Shown: piece by piece, positions 41,359 to 49,779 of the stretch
How the letters are laid out: each line of letters begins with the position of its first letter
How positions within the stretch are numbered: the stretch's first letter is position 1
Made by a program: the position numbers and the translations under genes
The notes under the pieces: model-generated
What the model was told of the DNA's origin: nothing
The model's input: the letters and a program-made list of their open reading frames with translations, nothing else
Database searches by the model: none
Assembly (NCBI GenBank): GCA_038750655.1
Contig: JBCDGZ010000009.1
Coordinates: 1-64,000, forward strand
Reading direction: 5' to 3'
From: JBCDGZ01 sp038750655
GTDB taxonomy: Bacteria; Bacteroidota; Bacteroidia; Chitinophagales; Saprospiraceae
Length of the DNA: 64,000 bases

Positions 41359-42489
41359 ATGAACAACAGGACAAACATCACATCAGCAAGCATAAAAAAA
41401 GCCGTTAGCGGCCTGCTGACTTTGGCTTTGCTGTTGTCCTGTAGCAGCGCATTTTCACAATCCGACAAGGGACAAAACACATTCATCACAACTAAGAACA
41501 AACAACCCTCTGAACGCCCCGTTTTCTCCTCCGCCCACACAGAACACATATTCTGTACTCAAAAGGGAGACTGCGGATCCACTCACACTACTTTGGTCAC
41601 TTCTGCAATTGATGATCGCACCCCATCTGATCATCTGATCTACACTTACCAGATCGACCTGGAGTCCGATGGAGTTTTCGACAAGAAAGGCGAAGGAAGA
41701 GATGCCAGCGGCAATTATCCTCTGGGCCGCCACTCAATTGAGTGGACAGTAGAGGATGAAAGCGGCAACATCGCCCTATCCAAGTACGAATTCACCATCC
41801 GCGATTGTCAAGCACCAAAGGCCTATTGTGTCAATGGCAAATCTGTAGAACTGGCTTCTAGAGAAGCTGGCCTACGGGTCTGGGCCAATGATTTGGACCT
41901 TTCCAGCATGGACAATTGTGGGATTACTGAACTCCGTATCGCCTCTCCATCGGCGGGTCCAGGTCAATCTATTCCACCGCCTGCTAATGACTATGTCGTC
42001 TTCGGATGCCAGTCAGTGGGCGTCCAAAGTGTAGATGTTTGGGTTAAAGACGAGGGAGACAATTGGGACTATTGCACCACTTATCTCCACGTCTCCGACC
42101 GCAAGCAACTCTGTCCTACAGAAAAGGCTGTCGAGACGACGGCTCCAACCCAGGTTTCGGGGGAAGTCGAGGGCACCAATCCTCGGCTCGGTTTTGGGCA
42201 CAACGCAGCGGCCTCTTCCTCCTTGGAGGGCTTCCAGCTGTTCCAAAACTATCCCAATCCTTTCGAGGAACAAACCACGATCCGTTTTCACCTGCCCGAG
42301 GCGGCTTCGGCCACTTTGACGATCTACGATCTGACGGGTAAGGTAGTTAAAACCATCGGTGGAAACTACACGAGCGGTTTCCACAACGTAGAATTGAAAA
42401 AATCAGATTTAGCTGGCCAGCAGGTACTCTACTACCAGCTAGACACCGACTTATACAGTGCATCTATGAAGATGCTGTTGGTAGATTAA
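41359..42489 (+). CDS. Secreted protein with HYR-like domains and T9SS type A sorting domain
   Basis: 376 aa. The signal peptide is visible after a polar start (KKAVSGLLTLALLLSCSSAFSQ). Residues ~55-250 contain two stretches like HYR/Ig-type domains: YPLGRHSIEWTVEDESGNIALSKYEFTIRDCQAPKA, and GCQSVGVQSVDVWVKDEGDNWDYCTTYLHV. The last ~75 residues (FQLFQNYPNPFEEQTTIRFHLPEAASATLTIYDLTGKVVKTI) are a T9SS type A domain. It is followed by a good terminator and starts far from the promoter candidate. Function beyond secretion unknown; likely a cell-surface or exo-matrix protein. Confidence 0.85.
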   Translation: MNNRTNITSASIKKAVSGLLTLALLLSCSSAFSQSDKGQNTFITTKNKQPSERPVFSSAHTEHIFCTQKGDCGSTHTTLVTSAIDDRTPSDHLIYTYQIDLESDGVFDKKGEGRDASGNYPLGRHSIEWTVEDESGNIALSKYEFTIRDCQAPKAYCVNGKSVELASREAGLRVWANDLDLSSMDNCGITELRIASPSAGPGQSIPPPANDYVVFGCQSVGVQSVDVWVKDEGDNWDYCTTYLHVSDRKQLCPTEKAVETTAPTQVSGEVEGTNPRLGFGHNAAASSSLEGFQLFQNYPNPFEEQTTIRFHLPEAASATLTIYDLTGKVVKTIGGNYTSGFHNVELKKSDLAGQQVLYYQLDTDLYSASMKMLLVD

Positions 42490-42555
42490 AAATTTAGGTG
42501 ATTGTGTGTTAATTCAAAAACTGTTTAAAGTGATTTAAAATCAGTTTTTGGGACG

Positions 42556-42589
42556 GCCTCTCATCACTCCGGTGGTGGGGGGCTTTTTT
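42556..42589 (+). terminator. Rho-independent terminator of the T9SS protein gene
   Basis: GCCTCTCATCAC (42556-42567) and GTGGTGGGGGGC (42572-42583) pair fully in RNA (three G-U pairs), loop TCCG, then T6 (42584-42589). Confidence 0.85.
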
Positions 42590-42648
42590 AACTTTTGGAC
42601 ACATTCGATTGTTAAAAAAGGTAAACTGTACAATCATTAAACAACCTT

Positions 42649-43914
42649 ATGAAAAACCTGCTTCCCCTCCTCTTGCTCGGTGTCTCCCTCCATCTTTCTG
42701 CACAGGATATAGATACCGTCGAATACTATCGACATCTGCGCTACAACCACATTTCGCCCTGCATTGACCTAGTGGGTATCCATCCAATCAGCGAAGAAGA
42801 AGCCCAGCATACCTCTCATTACGTTTTCAAAAAGGACGATGCTGGCCGAACCCTCGAAATTCTCAATAATCACTACCATACCGAGCAGCAACATCCGCTG
42901 ACTTCAATCGGTGCTTTTCGGGTGCTTTTTGAATTTCCCAAGGGAAAAGAAGTTCGCACTTTCTACGATCCTAATGGCCAGCGCATCAAAAACGATCGCC
43001 AGGTGTACAAAGAAGAATACCTCATCGATGCTTTTGGCCGAAAAACTGCCCTTAATTTCTTCAATCTAGAAGACCGGCCGATGGCCTCCAACTGGGGCAT
43101 CGCTAGTTACAACTGGCAGTATCCAGAGGAGATCATCGTCGAAAGGCGGTTTGATTTGACGGGGGAGCCGGTCCGGCTTTCCCCGGAGTTCAACTTTAAA
43201 ACTACGGGCATTGTCCTGGATCAAAATGGCATTCCCAAAGTACATTGCAACCTCGATGGCCAGTTCAGGATTCGAGAGAATAAGCAGGGCATCGCCTCTT
43301 ACCACGACCGCTACGATGAGATGGGCAATCACCTGGGCTACAGCTGCTACGATGCCAGCAACCAACTGTCAAGTAACCTACAAGGCTTTGCAGTAGAGGA
43401 CAAAGAATACGATGAATGGGGCAACCTTATTAAGCGGATTCACAAGGATGTAGATGGCGAAATCATCGACAAAAGATCGGTGTACAGCAACAGCAAGATC
43501 ACCCTGAGTAGTCCCGCTTCTGCCGAGGATTCCGCCGAGGTAAAAAGGGTCGCACTAGGCTATCTCCTCGCACTACAACAGCTTGATCCTCAGCTTATGG
43601 AGGAAGTGATGAATGACAGCTTGAACAAAGTGACCATCGGATACAATCAGGATATGGGGATAGAAATTGCTCGTCCCATCACCAGGAAGCAGATGATTCT
43701 ACTGGCCCATCATGGCAACAAGGCCAATAACAAATTTCCTCCCCGCCCCAATAACGAGGTTGAAATTCTGGATATTTACAATCGCATTGCTTGTGTCAAA
43801 CTGGTTTCTGACAATTGGGTGGAATACCTGCACCTCATTCGCCTGGACGGCAAGTGGGATATTATCAATTTGATCTGGCAGTACAAAGATGTAGATTGGT
43901 ACCAAAAACAGTGA
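42649..43914 (+). CDS. Secreted protein with C-terminal NTF2/lumazine-binding-like domain
   Basis: 421 aa. Signal peptide MKNLLPLLLLGVSLHLSAQ. The N-terminal and middle region has short repeats of the wash type found in 'WG'/RHS-like proteins (GNHLGYSCYDASNQL, YDEWGNLIKRIHKDVDGEII). The last ~125 residues (VALGYLLALQQLDPQLMEEVMNDSLNKVTIGYN ... YLHLIRLDGKWDIINLIWQYK) look like a putative lumazine-binding/NTF2-like domain, which usually binds small ligands or supports folding; no active site is evident. It is convergent with the GH106-like gene, with only 13 bp between the ends. Confidence 0.7.
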   Translation: MKNLLPLLLLGVSLHLSAQDIDTVEYYRHLRYNHISPCIDLVGIHPISEEEAQHTSHYVFKKDDAGRTLEILNNHYHTEQQHPLTSIGAFRVLFEFPKGKEVRTFYDPNGQRIKNDRQVYKEEYLIDAFGRKTALNFFNLEDRPMASNWGIASYNWQYPEEIIVERRFDLTGEPVRLSPEFNFKTTGIVLDQNGIPKVHCNLDGQFRIRENKQGIASYHDRYDEMGNHLGYSCYDASNQLSSNLQGFAVEDKEYDEWGNLIKRIHKDVDGEIIDKRSVYSNSKITLSSPASAEDSAEVKRVALGYLLALQQLDPQLMEEVMNDSLNKVTIGYNQDMGIEIARPITRKQMILLAHHGNKANNKFPPRPNNEVEILDIYNRIACVKLVSDNWVEYLHLIRLDGKWDIINLIWQYKDVDWYQKQ

Positions 43915-43927
43915 AGCCTTTAGGCCG

Positions 43928-45937
43928 CTAGAAATACATCTTCTGCTTTTCCCGAGGTCGAACTTCCGGGTCTTTGGGCACAAAATCCAGCAGGACTTCC
44001 TCCACCCGGCCTTCGGCATCAATCTGCAAAATCTTCGACTCGTAGGGCTGAAAAGTCAGTTCCTGCTCAATCCGCCGCCCGTTAAGGTGGAAAACCAAGT
44101 ATTGCTTGACAGCCTCTTCCACATAAGACTGCCCAGAGTACACCGGATATTTCAAATCCTTGGCTGGTAGCTGGGCCAGAAAGATATAATGTGTGCTATC
44201 GGCCTCGACGCGGCACCAATAGTCAGGAATATTATCTCCGTCAATTAGCGGTGGATACTTCCGGGCTTCCCGAAAATTATCGTACACATTAGGCATCGCC
44301 GATAACTCTGCCAACAGCCCATTGTAGTTATCGATTTTGTTCTTCCCCGGTTGTTGAGGAAAACTTTTCAGACAAATATTAAGGCCCTTCCTCCCCAGTT
44401 CCAAGATTCTTCGCAAAGCACGGACATCCATGTATTTTACATCAATATAAAGGGTCGAAAATTCCGCATCGCCCACCTTGAGCTTACCGTTCTCCATCAT
44501 CGCCTGCTCCAAAAAGTGGCGATTGATCCACAACGGATGATAACCCTCCAATTCCTCTGGAGTGAAGATATAGCGCATCTCATACTCTCCCCACACCCAT
44601 ACCCGCCGACGTTCTGGCGGATAAGCGCCCTTCATCACCCCATCCTCGTAGGGAATATACACCGCCACATCGCTGTAGGTCCTCCCCTTCTGCATCGTCT
44701 CCGATACCTGCTCCATGTAGGCATTGAAGGCGGGCAGCTCTGGCTCCAAACTCCCTCCGGGTCCAAAGTAGGTCGTCGCAAAAAAGTCGATGCTGTCCAC
44801 CCCCGCCGGATTGTAGGGCATCCCGTGGTAAAAATGCTGGTTGACGCCCTGGGCGAACATCGCATCAGCCACCATCTTGAGGTCTGCCGTTTGCTCCTCG
44901 CGCAAGTAAGTCGCCGGAAAGCCATACATACAGGTAAAGGTCTCACTGGATACCATTGGCTTCGAAGCCAGGCAAGCCGCCGAGCTGACGATCAACGAGT
45001 AGTTGGGATTGTTGAGCATAGACTCCGTTTCTGGGATGTCGACCAGGCCGTAGGTGGTCATAACGTCGGTGGGAGAAGCCAAGCATTGCACGCGCGACCA
45101 AGCCCCCAGCTCCCGGCATTTTTTGACATAAGGTTTGTAAAAGCCATTGGTGACATACTTATCCAGGTGCATCATATAGTCGTAGCGGACATCGGGAAAG
45201 GAATCCAGCCCTTGCTCCATGTAAGGAATGATGTCGTAGCCGAAGGCCTGCTGGAAGGTTTCACCAAACCCGGGCGTCCAAATTTTATTGGTGGCGTTGA
45301 GTTTGATTTCCCAGGAGTCGATGAACAGGGCGGATTTGGAGCCTTTGAGGGCGTCCTGTAGGGCCGCCCCTACCGGTTCAGCAAAGCGGTAGAAGGCACT
45401 GCTGTCCAGATGATTGATGACCAGCTGGGTGTCGGGCCAGCACCAGGCGAAGGTGAGCAGCTGGCGGAAAGAGCTATCGCCATAAATCTTGGTTGTATGC
45501 TCTTCCTCGATGTTGCTGCCTGCTACGGGCCAGGCGCTACCGAAGGTAAAATCGCAGGCCAGGCCGATGGAATCGGCGTAGGATTTGGTGTAGGCGACGA
45601 TAGCCGACCACTCCGGGCTAAGCCATTCCTGCGCCGTCGTATCCTTGGGGTAGTGGCGATCGTAAAGCCGGGCGTACATCCGTTGGTAGCGGTACAGCGG
45701 ATAGACCCAAGCAATTTCCACCACACCAAAATTGTTGGCCTTAGCCCAATCTAGTTGGTATTTGACATCGGCCTCTTTGATTTGGGTAGCAAACCACCAC
45801 CAGCGGGTGCCGGGCTTGGCGGAGGGATAGAAAGGGGCCACCTCTTCCTCGGCTTGAAGCGGAGGGTCTGACTGACAGCCAGTTGTCAACAAAAACAGGG
45901 TGGTGAGTAGCGTAAGGAAATAGAAAAATGATTTCAT
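43928..45937 (-). CDS. Glycoside hydrolase family 106-like lipoprotein (alpha-L-rhamnosidase-type)
   Basis: 669 aa. Lipoprotein signal: MKSFFYFLTLLTTLFLLTTG followed by C21. After a short linker comes TRWWWF, typical of GH106 and related 'glycosyl hydrolase' proteins, then a segment with NNFGVVEIAWVYP and CDFTFGSAWPVAGSN. A C-terminal beta domain (YWCRVEADSTHYIFLAQL ... HLNGRRIEQELTFQPYESKILQI) fits the usual accessory sandwich. GH106 enzymes remove rhamnose from pectic rhamnogalacturonan. The gene is divergent from a GH28 gene, with 66 bp between their starts holding a 14-bp palindrome, so both are likely co-regulated. The exact family number is an inference from motifs. Confidence 0.75.
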   Translation of the reverse strand: MKSFFYFLTLLTTLFLLTTGCQSDPPLQAEEEVAPFYPSAKPGTRWWWFATQIKEADVKYQLDWAKANNFGVVEIAWVYPLYRYQRMYARLYDRHYPKDTTAQEWLSPEWSAIVAYTKSYADSIGLACDFTFGSAWPVAGSNIEEEHTTKIYGDSSFRQLLTFAWCWPDTQLVINHLDSSAFYRFAEPVGAALQDALKGSKSALFIDSWEIKLNATNKIWTPGFGETFQQAFGYDIIPYMEQGLDSFPDVRYDYMMHLDKYVTNGFYKPYVKKCRELGAWSRVQCLASPTDVMTTYGLVDIPETESMLNNPNYSLIVSSAACLASKPMVSSETFTCMYGFPATYLREEQTADLKMVADAMFAQGVNQHFYHGMPYNPAGVDSIDFFATTYFGPGGSLEPELPAFNAYMEQVSETMQKGRTYSDVAVYIPYEDGVMKGAYPPERRRVWVWGEYEMRYIFTPEELEGYHPLWINRHFLEQAMMENGKLKVGDAEFSTLYIDVKYMDVRALRRILELGRKGLNICLKSFPQQPGKNKIDNYNGLLAELSAMPNVYDNFREARKYPPLIDGDNIPDYWCRVEADSTHYIFLAQLPAKDLKYPVYSGQSYVEEAVKQYLVFHLNGRRIEQELTFQPYESKILQIDAEGRVEEVLLDFVPKDPEVRPREKQKMYF

Positions 45938-46003
45938 CGAGAAAGAATTAAACGGTATAGCCTGGGAATATACGTATATTACATCAAAATACGTTCGTTC
46001 TGT
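45938..46003. promoter_or_regulatory. Divergent promoter with 14-bp palindrome AATATAC|GTATATT
   Basis: The 66-bp gap between two divergently transcribed sugar-hydrolase genes holds a perfect palindrome at 45967-45980. It is followed by TACGTTCG (45991-45998), one mismatch from the -7 consensus TAnnTTTG on the plus strand. A dimeric regulator acting on both genes is plausible. Confidence 0.6.
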
Positions 46004-47530
46004 ATGATTCGTTTGTTAGCCTTCATTTGTCTATTTGTTTTTGGTACACTTTCTACATCGGCTCAAAACCGAGAGTATAACGTTCTCAACTACGGGGCGA
46101 AGCCCGATGGGCGGACGCTGTCCTGGAAGGAAATCCAATGGGCGGTCAATGCGGCTCATCAGGCGGGGGGCGGCCGGGTGGTGGTTCCAGAAGGTCGCTT
46201 TTTGACGGGCAGTATTGAGATGAAGTCGGGCGTGGAGTTGCACTTGGAGGAGGGGGCGGTGTTGTTGGGCAGTACCCGGCCAGAGCATTATGTGAAGCTC
46301 AACAGGTGGAAGGCCCTGGTGATTGCGGATGGCGAAAAGGACATCAGCATTACGGGTAAGGGAGAAATTGACGGGCAGGGGCGGCAGCTGGCTTTGTACA
46401 TCGACAGTTTGTTTTACGCCGGAGAGATCGATAGTGCGCACTACAATTTTGTGGAACGGCGACCGAAGTATTATTTGCGCCCGCAGCTGATCGAGTTTGT
46501 GCAGTGCAAAAATATTGAGGTGAAGAACGTACGGCTACGAAATGCGGCCTGTTGGGTGCAGACCTACCAGGAGTGCGAGAACATCGTCATCGATAGTGTC
46601 TACACCGATAGTGATGCCTATTGGAATAATGATGGCATCGATATTCAGGATTGTAAGAATGTGCGCATCACCAATTGCTTTGTCAATGCCGCCGATGATG
46701 GGATTTGTTTGAAGTCGCATTCGGAGACCTCTTACTGCGACAGTATTTATATCGCCAACTGTACGGTGCGTTCTAGTGCCAGCGCCCTCAAGTTTGGGAC
46801 GCGCTCACTGGGTGGATTCAAAAATGTGCACATCGAAAACATTAAGGTGTACGATACCTTTCGCTCCGCTATCGCTATTGAATCGGTAGACGGTGGTTTT
46901 TTGGAGAATGTGTTGGTAGAAAATATTTCGGCGGTCAATACCGGCAATGCCATTTTCATCCGGCTGGGCAATCGCATTCGCCGCCGAGGCGGCGTGGTTA
47001 AGGATACCGTAGGTAGTTTGAAGAATGTTGTTTTGAAAAATATCAAAGTCGAAATTGCCTTCGAGCGTCCAGACTATAAGTATGACATTCGGGGGCCGGC
47101 CCTCCCCTTTTTCCACAATACCTTCCCCTCCTCCATCACCGGCATTCCGGGGCATCCGGTAGAGAATGTCCGCTTGGAGAATATCGAAATCCGCTATCCG
47201 GGTCGTGGCAATGCTGGCCTGGCCCACCGTCCGATTACGGGGCTGGACCAGATTCCAGAAAAAATTGGTGTCTACCCCGAATTCTCCATGTTTGGCGAAC
47301 TACCCGCCTGGGGGTTTTACGTCCGACATATGAAGGGGCTGACGATGAAGAATATCAAATTGAGCATTGAGGCTCCTGATTACCGCCCGGCCTTGGTCTT
47401 TGATGATGTGCAAAATCTGGAGATCGAAGCTTTACAGATCGAGGGGGACGATAAAAGTAAATCCATTATTTTACGCGATACCCCAGAGGCTAAAATTGAA
47501 GATCAACAAATGGTAGAGATTGTAAAATAA
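46004..47530 (+). CDS. GH28-family protein (polygalacturonase-like), signal peptide
   Basis: 508 aa. Signal peptide (MIRLLAFICLFVFGTLSTSAQ), then the pectate-lyase-superfamily start REYNVLNYGAKPDGRTLSWKEIQWAVNAAHQAGGGRVVVPEG. The parallel beta-helix carries NND (N208-D210), then ADD (D231, D232). The histidine of the GHG loop of classical GH28 enzymes is missing: the corresponding stretch is SASALKFGTRS. This form (ALKFGT) is common in Bacteroidota GH28-like proteins. A pectin or rhamnogalacturonan substrate is expected. It shares a divergent promoter with the GH106-like gene, and is followed after 7 bp by a lipoprotein gene (probable operon). Confidence 0.88.
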   Translation: MIRLLAFICLFVFGTLSTSAQNREYNVLNYGAKPDGRTLSWKEIQWAVNAAHQAGGGRVVVPEGRFLTGSIEMKSGVELHLEEGAVLLGSTRPEHYVKLNRWKALVIADGEKDISITGKGEIDGQGRQLALYIDSLFYAGEIDSAHYNFVERRPKYYLRPQLIEFVQCKNIEVKNVRLRNAACWVQTYQECENIVIDSVYTDSDAYWNNDGIDIQDCKNVRITNCFVNAADDGICLKSHSETSYCDSIYIANCTVRSSASALKFGTRSLGGFKNVHIENIKVYDTFRSAIAIESVDGGFLENVLVENISAVNTGNAIFIRLGNRIRRRGGVVKDTVGSLKNVVLKNIKVEIAFERPDYKYDIRGPALPFFHNTFPSSITGIPGHPVENVRLENIEIRYPGRGNAGLAHRPITGLDQIPEKIGVYPEFSMFGELPAWGFYVRHMKGLTMKNIKLSIEAPDYRPALVFDDVQNLEIEALQIEGDDKSKSIILRDTPEAKIEDQQMVEIVK

Positions 47531-47537
47531 GCCCCTG

Positions 47538-48440
47538 ATGTCCCGGTTTTCCTTCCTCCTCTTATTGCTACTTCCCTTATCGGCCTGTTATCAACAACAG
47601 CCGCCCCCCAAAAGGTATATGGCCAATGGTGCCTTGCTGGCTACTCGGTTTTCGACGATGGAAGAACTCCAAAAAGTAGTGACCATAGAGTATAAGAAAA
47701 GCGGTACTCCGACGGTCTACCTGAGCCACAAGAGCAATAACCATCAAGTCAACAGTGTACTGGAAAGCGGAATCAGTGAAAAGGACTTAAAGGCAGTCCG
47801 CAAGGGCGGATTGAGCGGTAAAATCTGGCTGCTGTTCAACTCTCCCTACGCCGTCATTCACCGCAATGATTTGCTCCGAGTGTACAATTTATTGAGGCGA
47901 ACGGATAGTGTATTTGGAGAAGGGGATATTGCCTTTTTTGATTTTGCCACAACCATGTTAAGGCACATCAGTGATCACGATAAGGCCCAAATAGATGCCA
48001 AGGCATTGACCGAAAAAGGCTACATCAATACCTTTAATCACGTCACGTCACAAGCTTTGACTACTTCCATTTTTTCCGAAAAATTGGCCGACTTTATCGC
48101 CGACATTCACGAGCGGGCCAGTATGCCGGAGTTGATCACTGGGGTCTTCAGTGAAAAGCAAATGAAGGACCTCGAAAAAGGACCTATCGACAATTATGTG
48201 GACATCATCAATAACGAATGGGGGCAAGAGATGGGAAAAGAATTGAGACAAAAATACCGCATTGATCGCCATACGCTCTGGACGCCGGAGCTGCTGGCAC
48301 ATTACATGAATGATCTACAGCTTTACTTTGCTCAAGTCTTCCAAATCGGCTTCGTCCCCTTCCGTCCTTCCGACGAAATCATCCAAAAATTCACCCACAA
48401 GTTGAATCGAATCATAGAGGACCCCTCGGGATTGCAATAG
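47538..48440 (+). CDS. Lipoprotein of unknown function
   Basis: 300 aa. Lipoprotein signal MSRFSFLLLLLLPLSAC, with a Cys at residue 17. The remainder is mixed alpha/beta, with LSGKIWLLFNSPYAV, an LRRTDSVFGEG loop and a helical C-terminus (HYMNDLQLYFAQVFQIGF). No family recognised. It follows the GH28 gene by 7 bp, so is likely co-transcribed, and is convergent (5-bp gap) with the pentapeptide-repeat gene. Confidence 0.75.
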   Translation: MSRFSFLLLLLLPLSACYQQQPPPKRYMANGALLATRFSTMEELQKVVTIEYKKSGTPTVYLSHKSNNHQVNSVLESGISEKDLKAVRKGGLSGKIWLLFNSPYAVIHRNDLLRVYNLLRRTDSVFGEGDIAFFDFATTMLRHISDHDKAQIDAKALTEKGYINTFNHVTSQALTTSIFSEKLADFIADIHERASMPELITGVFSEKQMKDLEKGPIDNYVDIINNEWGQEMGKELRQKYRIDRHTLWTPELLAHYMNDLQLYFAQVFQIGFVPFRPSDEIIQKFTHKLNRIIEDPSGLQ

Positions 48441-48445
48441 CCCTT

Positions 48446-49678
48446 CTATCTAAGGACCGCGAGCTTAAACTCGGGGACACCGTAAGGGTTCTTAACTAGC
48501 TTATAATGCTGATGAATATTGGTAATTCCTTTTACCTTCCAAGTTTTTAGTTGATCAAGCCAATCGCTTTCGATCACTTCAATCTTATCCAATAAAGCTT
48601 CCGTCAGATCGGCCTCGGTCAGAATGGCATCGCTGAGGTTGACCCGTCGGATGTCCGCATTATTCAGTTGGGCTTTGCTCAGGCTAGCACGGCTCAAGTC
48701 GGACCAAAACAGTCGACTTCCCGTAAAATCCGCCTCATCAAAGGCGGCTGCACCCAGCACCGCCCACTTAATATCGGCCGCCTTAAAGTCCGTCTTCCGC
48801 AGCTTCGCCGCCGTCAAATCCGCTCCATCCAACTGCGCACGATTAAAATTCGCCCCGTCAAAACTCCCCCACTGTAAGTGAGCCCGCTTCATATTGGCGC
48901 GGCTAAAGTTGGCTTCGTCGCCACGGACACCCCAGAAATTCGCCCCCCGCAAATCTGCCCGACTCAGTTGTGTCCTCCGCAAATCGGCCTCCTTGAACGA
49001 AGCCCCCCGCAAATTCGCTCGACTCAGGTCGAGGCCCATTAACTGGGCTTTCGTCAAATCCGCACCCGCAAAAGAAACCCGGTATTTGATCAACTCAAAA
49101 GTACTCGAATCGATCCGCAAACCGGCCAGCGCCGTCAAGAGTTGCCCGCGCTCCGGGCTCAGCGCCTCCACCGATAGGCTATCGCCTACAAGGTAGCGAT
49201 AAGGTTGTAGCGACTGGCTCAGCGCCGCAATCCGGATGATGCTTGCATCGCTCAAGGTCCGCTGCGAACTCCGATCCAGCTCCTCGCCCAACTGCGCCAG
49301 CAGCGTACTCATCAGCTGCACCTGCCCGCTGCTCCGCGTCGCCTGAGTCAGCGCATATTGCTGGGCCTCGCTGCTCCGCTGAAATCGAAGCTGCGCAGCC
49401 TCCTGCTGCTGCTGGCGGAATAGCAAAAAGGCGAGCGATAGGATTAGCATAGCTCCCAAAAGCCCCCCCAAGGTCCAGCGAAGCGGCAAGCTACGCCCCG
49501 TACTTTTTTTCCCTAAACCCCTCAGGGCCAGCACCGATAATACGAAGCCACCACCAGCGATGAAGCCCAGCAGGAAATTGGTTTGCTGCGCCAACAGCGG
49601 GAGGCCCCAAAGGGCCAGTGCGCCGATGAGGAGTCCGCCGAGGGCCAGGCCGGTGAGGAGCTTTGCGTTGCCTTTCAT
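48446..49678 (-). CDS. Membrane-anchored pentapeptide-repeat protein
   Basis: 410 aa. The N-terminal ~100 residues contain three hydrophobic segments (LLTGLALGGLLIGALALWGL, FLLGFIAGGGFVLSVLALRGL, LGGLLGAMLILSLAFLLF). A Gln/Ala-rich helical linker follows. Residues ~205-375 are a run of A(D/N)LxxA pentapeptides (LSRANLRGASFKEADLRRTQLSRADLRGANF...), which fold as a right-handed quadrilateral helix. Pentapeptide-repeat proteins act in diverse roles, including DNA mimicry (Qnr) and signalling; here the membrane part argues against Qnr-type gyrase protection. The hairpin at 49727-49767 belongs to the gene upstream of it. Confidence 0.85.
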   Translation of the reverse strand: MKGNAKLLTGLALGGLLIGALALWGLPLLAQQTNFLLGFIAGGGFVLSVLALRGLGKKSTGRSLPLRWTLGGLLGAMLILSLAFLLFRQQQQEAAQLRFQRSSEAQQYALTQATRSSGQVQLMSTLLAQLGEELDRSSQRTLSDASIIRIAALSQSLQPYRYLVGDSLSVEALSPERGQLLTALAGLRIDSSTFELIKYRVSFAGADLTKAQLMGLDLSRANLRGASFKEADLRRTQLSRADLRGANFWGVRGDEANFSRANMKRAHLQWGSFDGANFNRAQLDGADLTAAKLRKTDFKAADIKWAVLGAAAFDEADFTGSRLFWSDLSRASLSKAQLNNADIRRVNLSDAILTEADLTEALLDKIEVIESDWLDQLKTWKVKGITNIHQHYKLVKNPYGVPEFKLAVLR

Positions 49679-49726
49679 GGCGAAAAGTTAGGGAATTCGA
49701 TGGAGGATTAAAAATCGGAGGGAAGA

Positions 49727-49767
49727 ACACCAGATAACCACCTCGCGGGGAGGCCGTTACCTGGTGT
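49727..49767 (-). terminator. Hairpin terminator of the beta-helix T9SS gene
   Basis: ACACCAGATAAC (49727-49738) and GTTACCTGGTGT (49756-49767) pair with one mismatch, with an inner CCTC/GAGG pair. It lies 13 bp past the 963-aa protein's stop codon; the minus-strand bases after it are pyrimidine-rich. Confidence 0.75.
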
Positions 49768-49779
49768 AGGAAGGAGGGA

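Noticed and set aside
44351..45361. 336-codon plus-strand frame opposite the GH106-like gene
   Set aside because: Shadow of a gene with lipobox and family motifs; His/Arg-rich translation is not protein-like.
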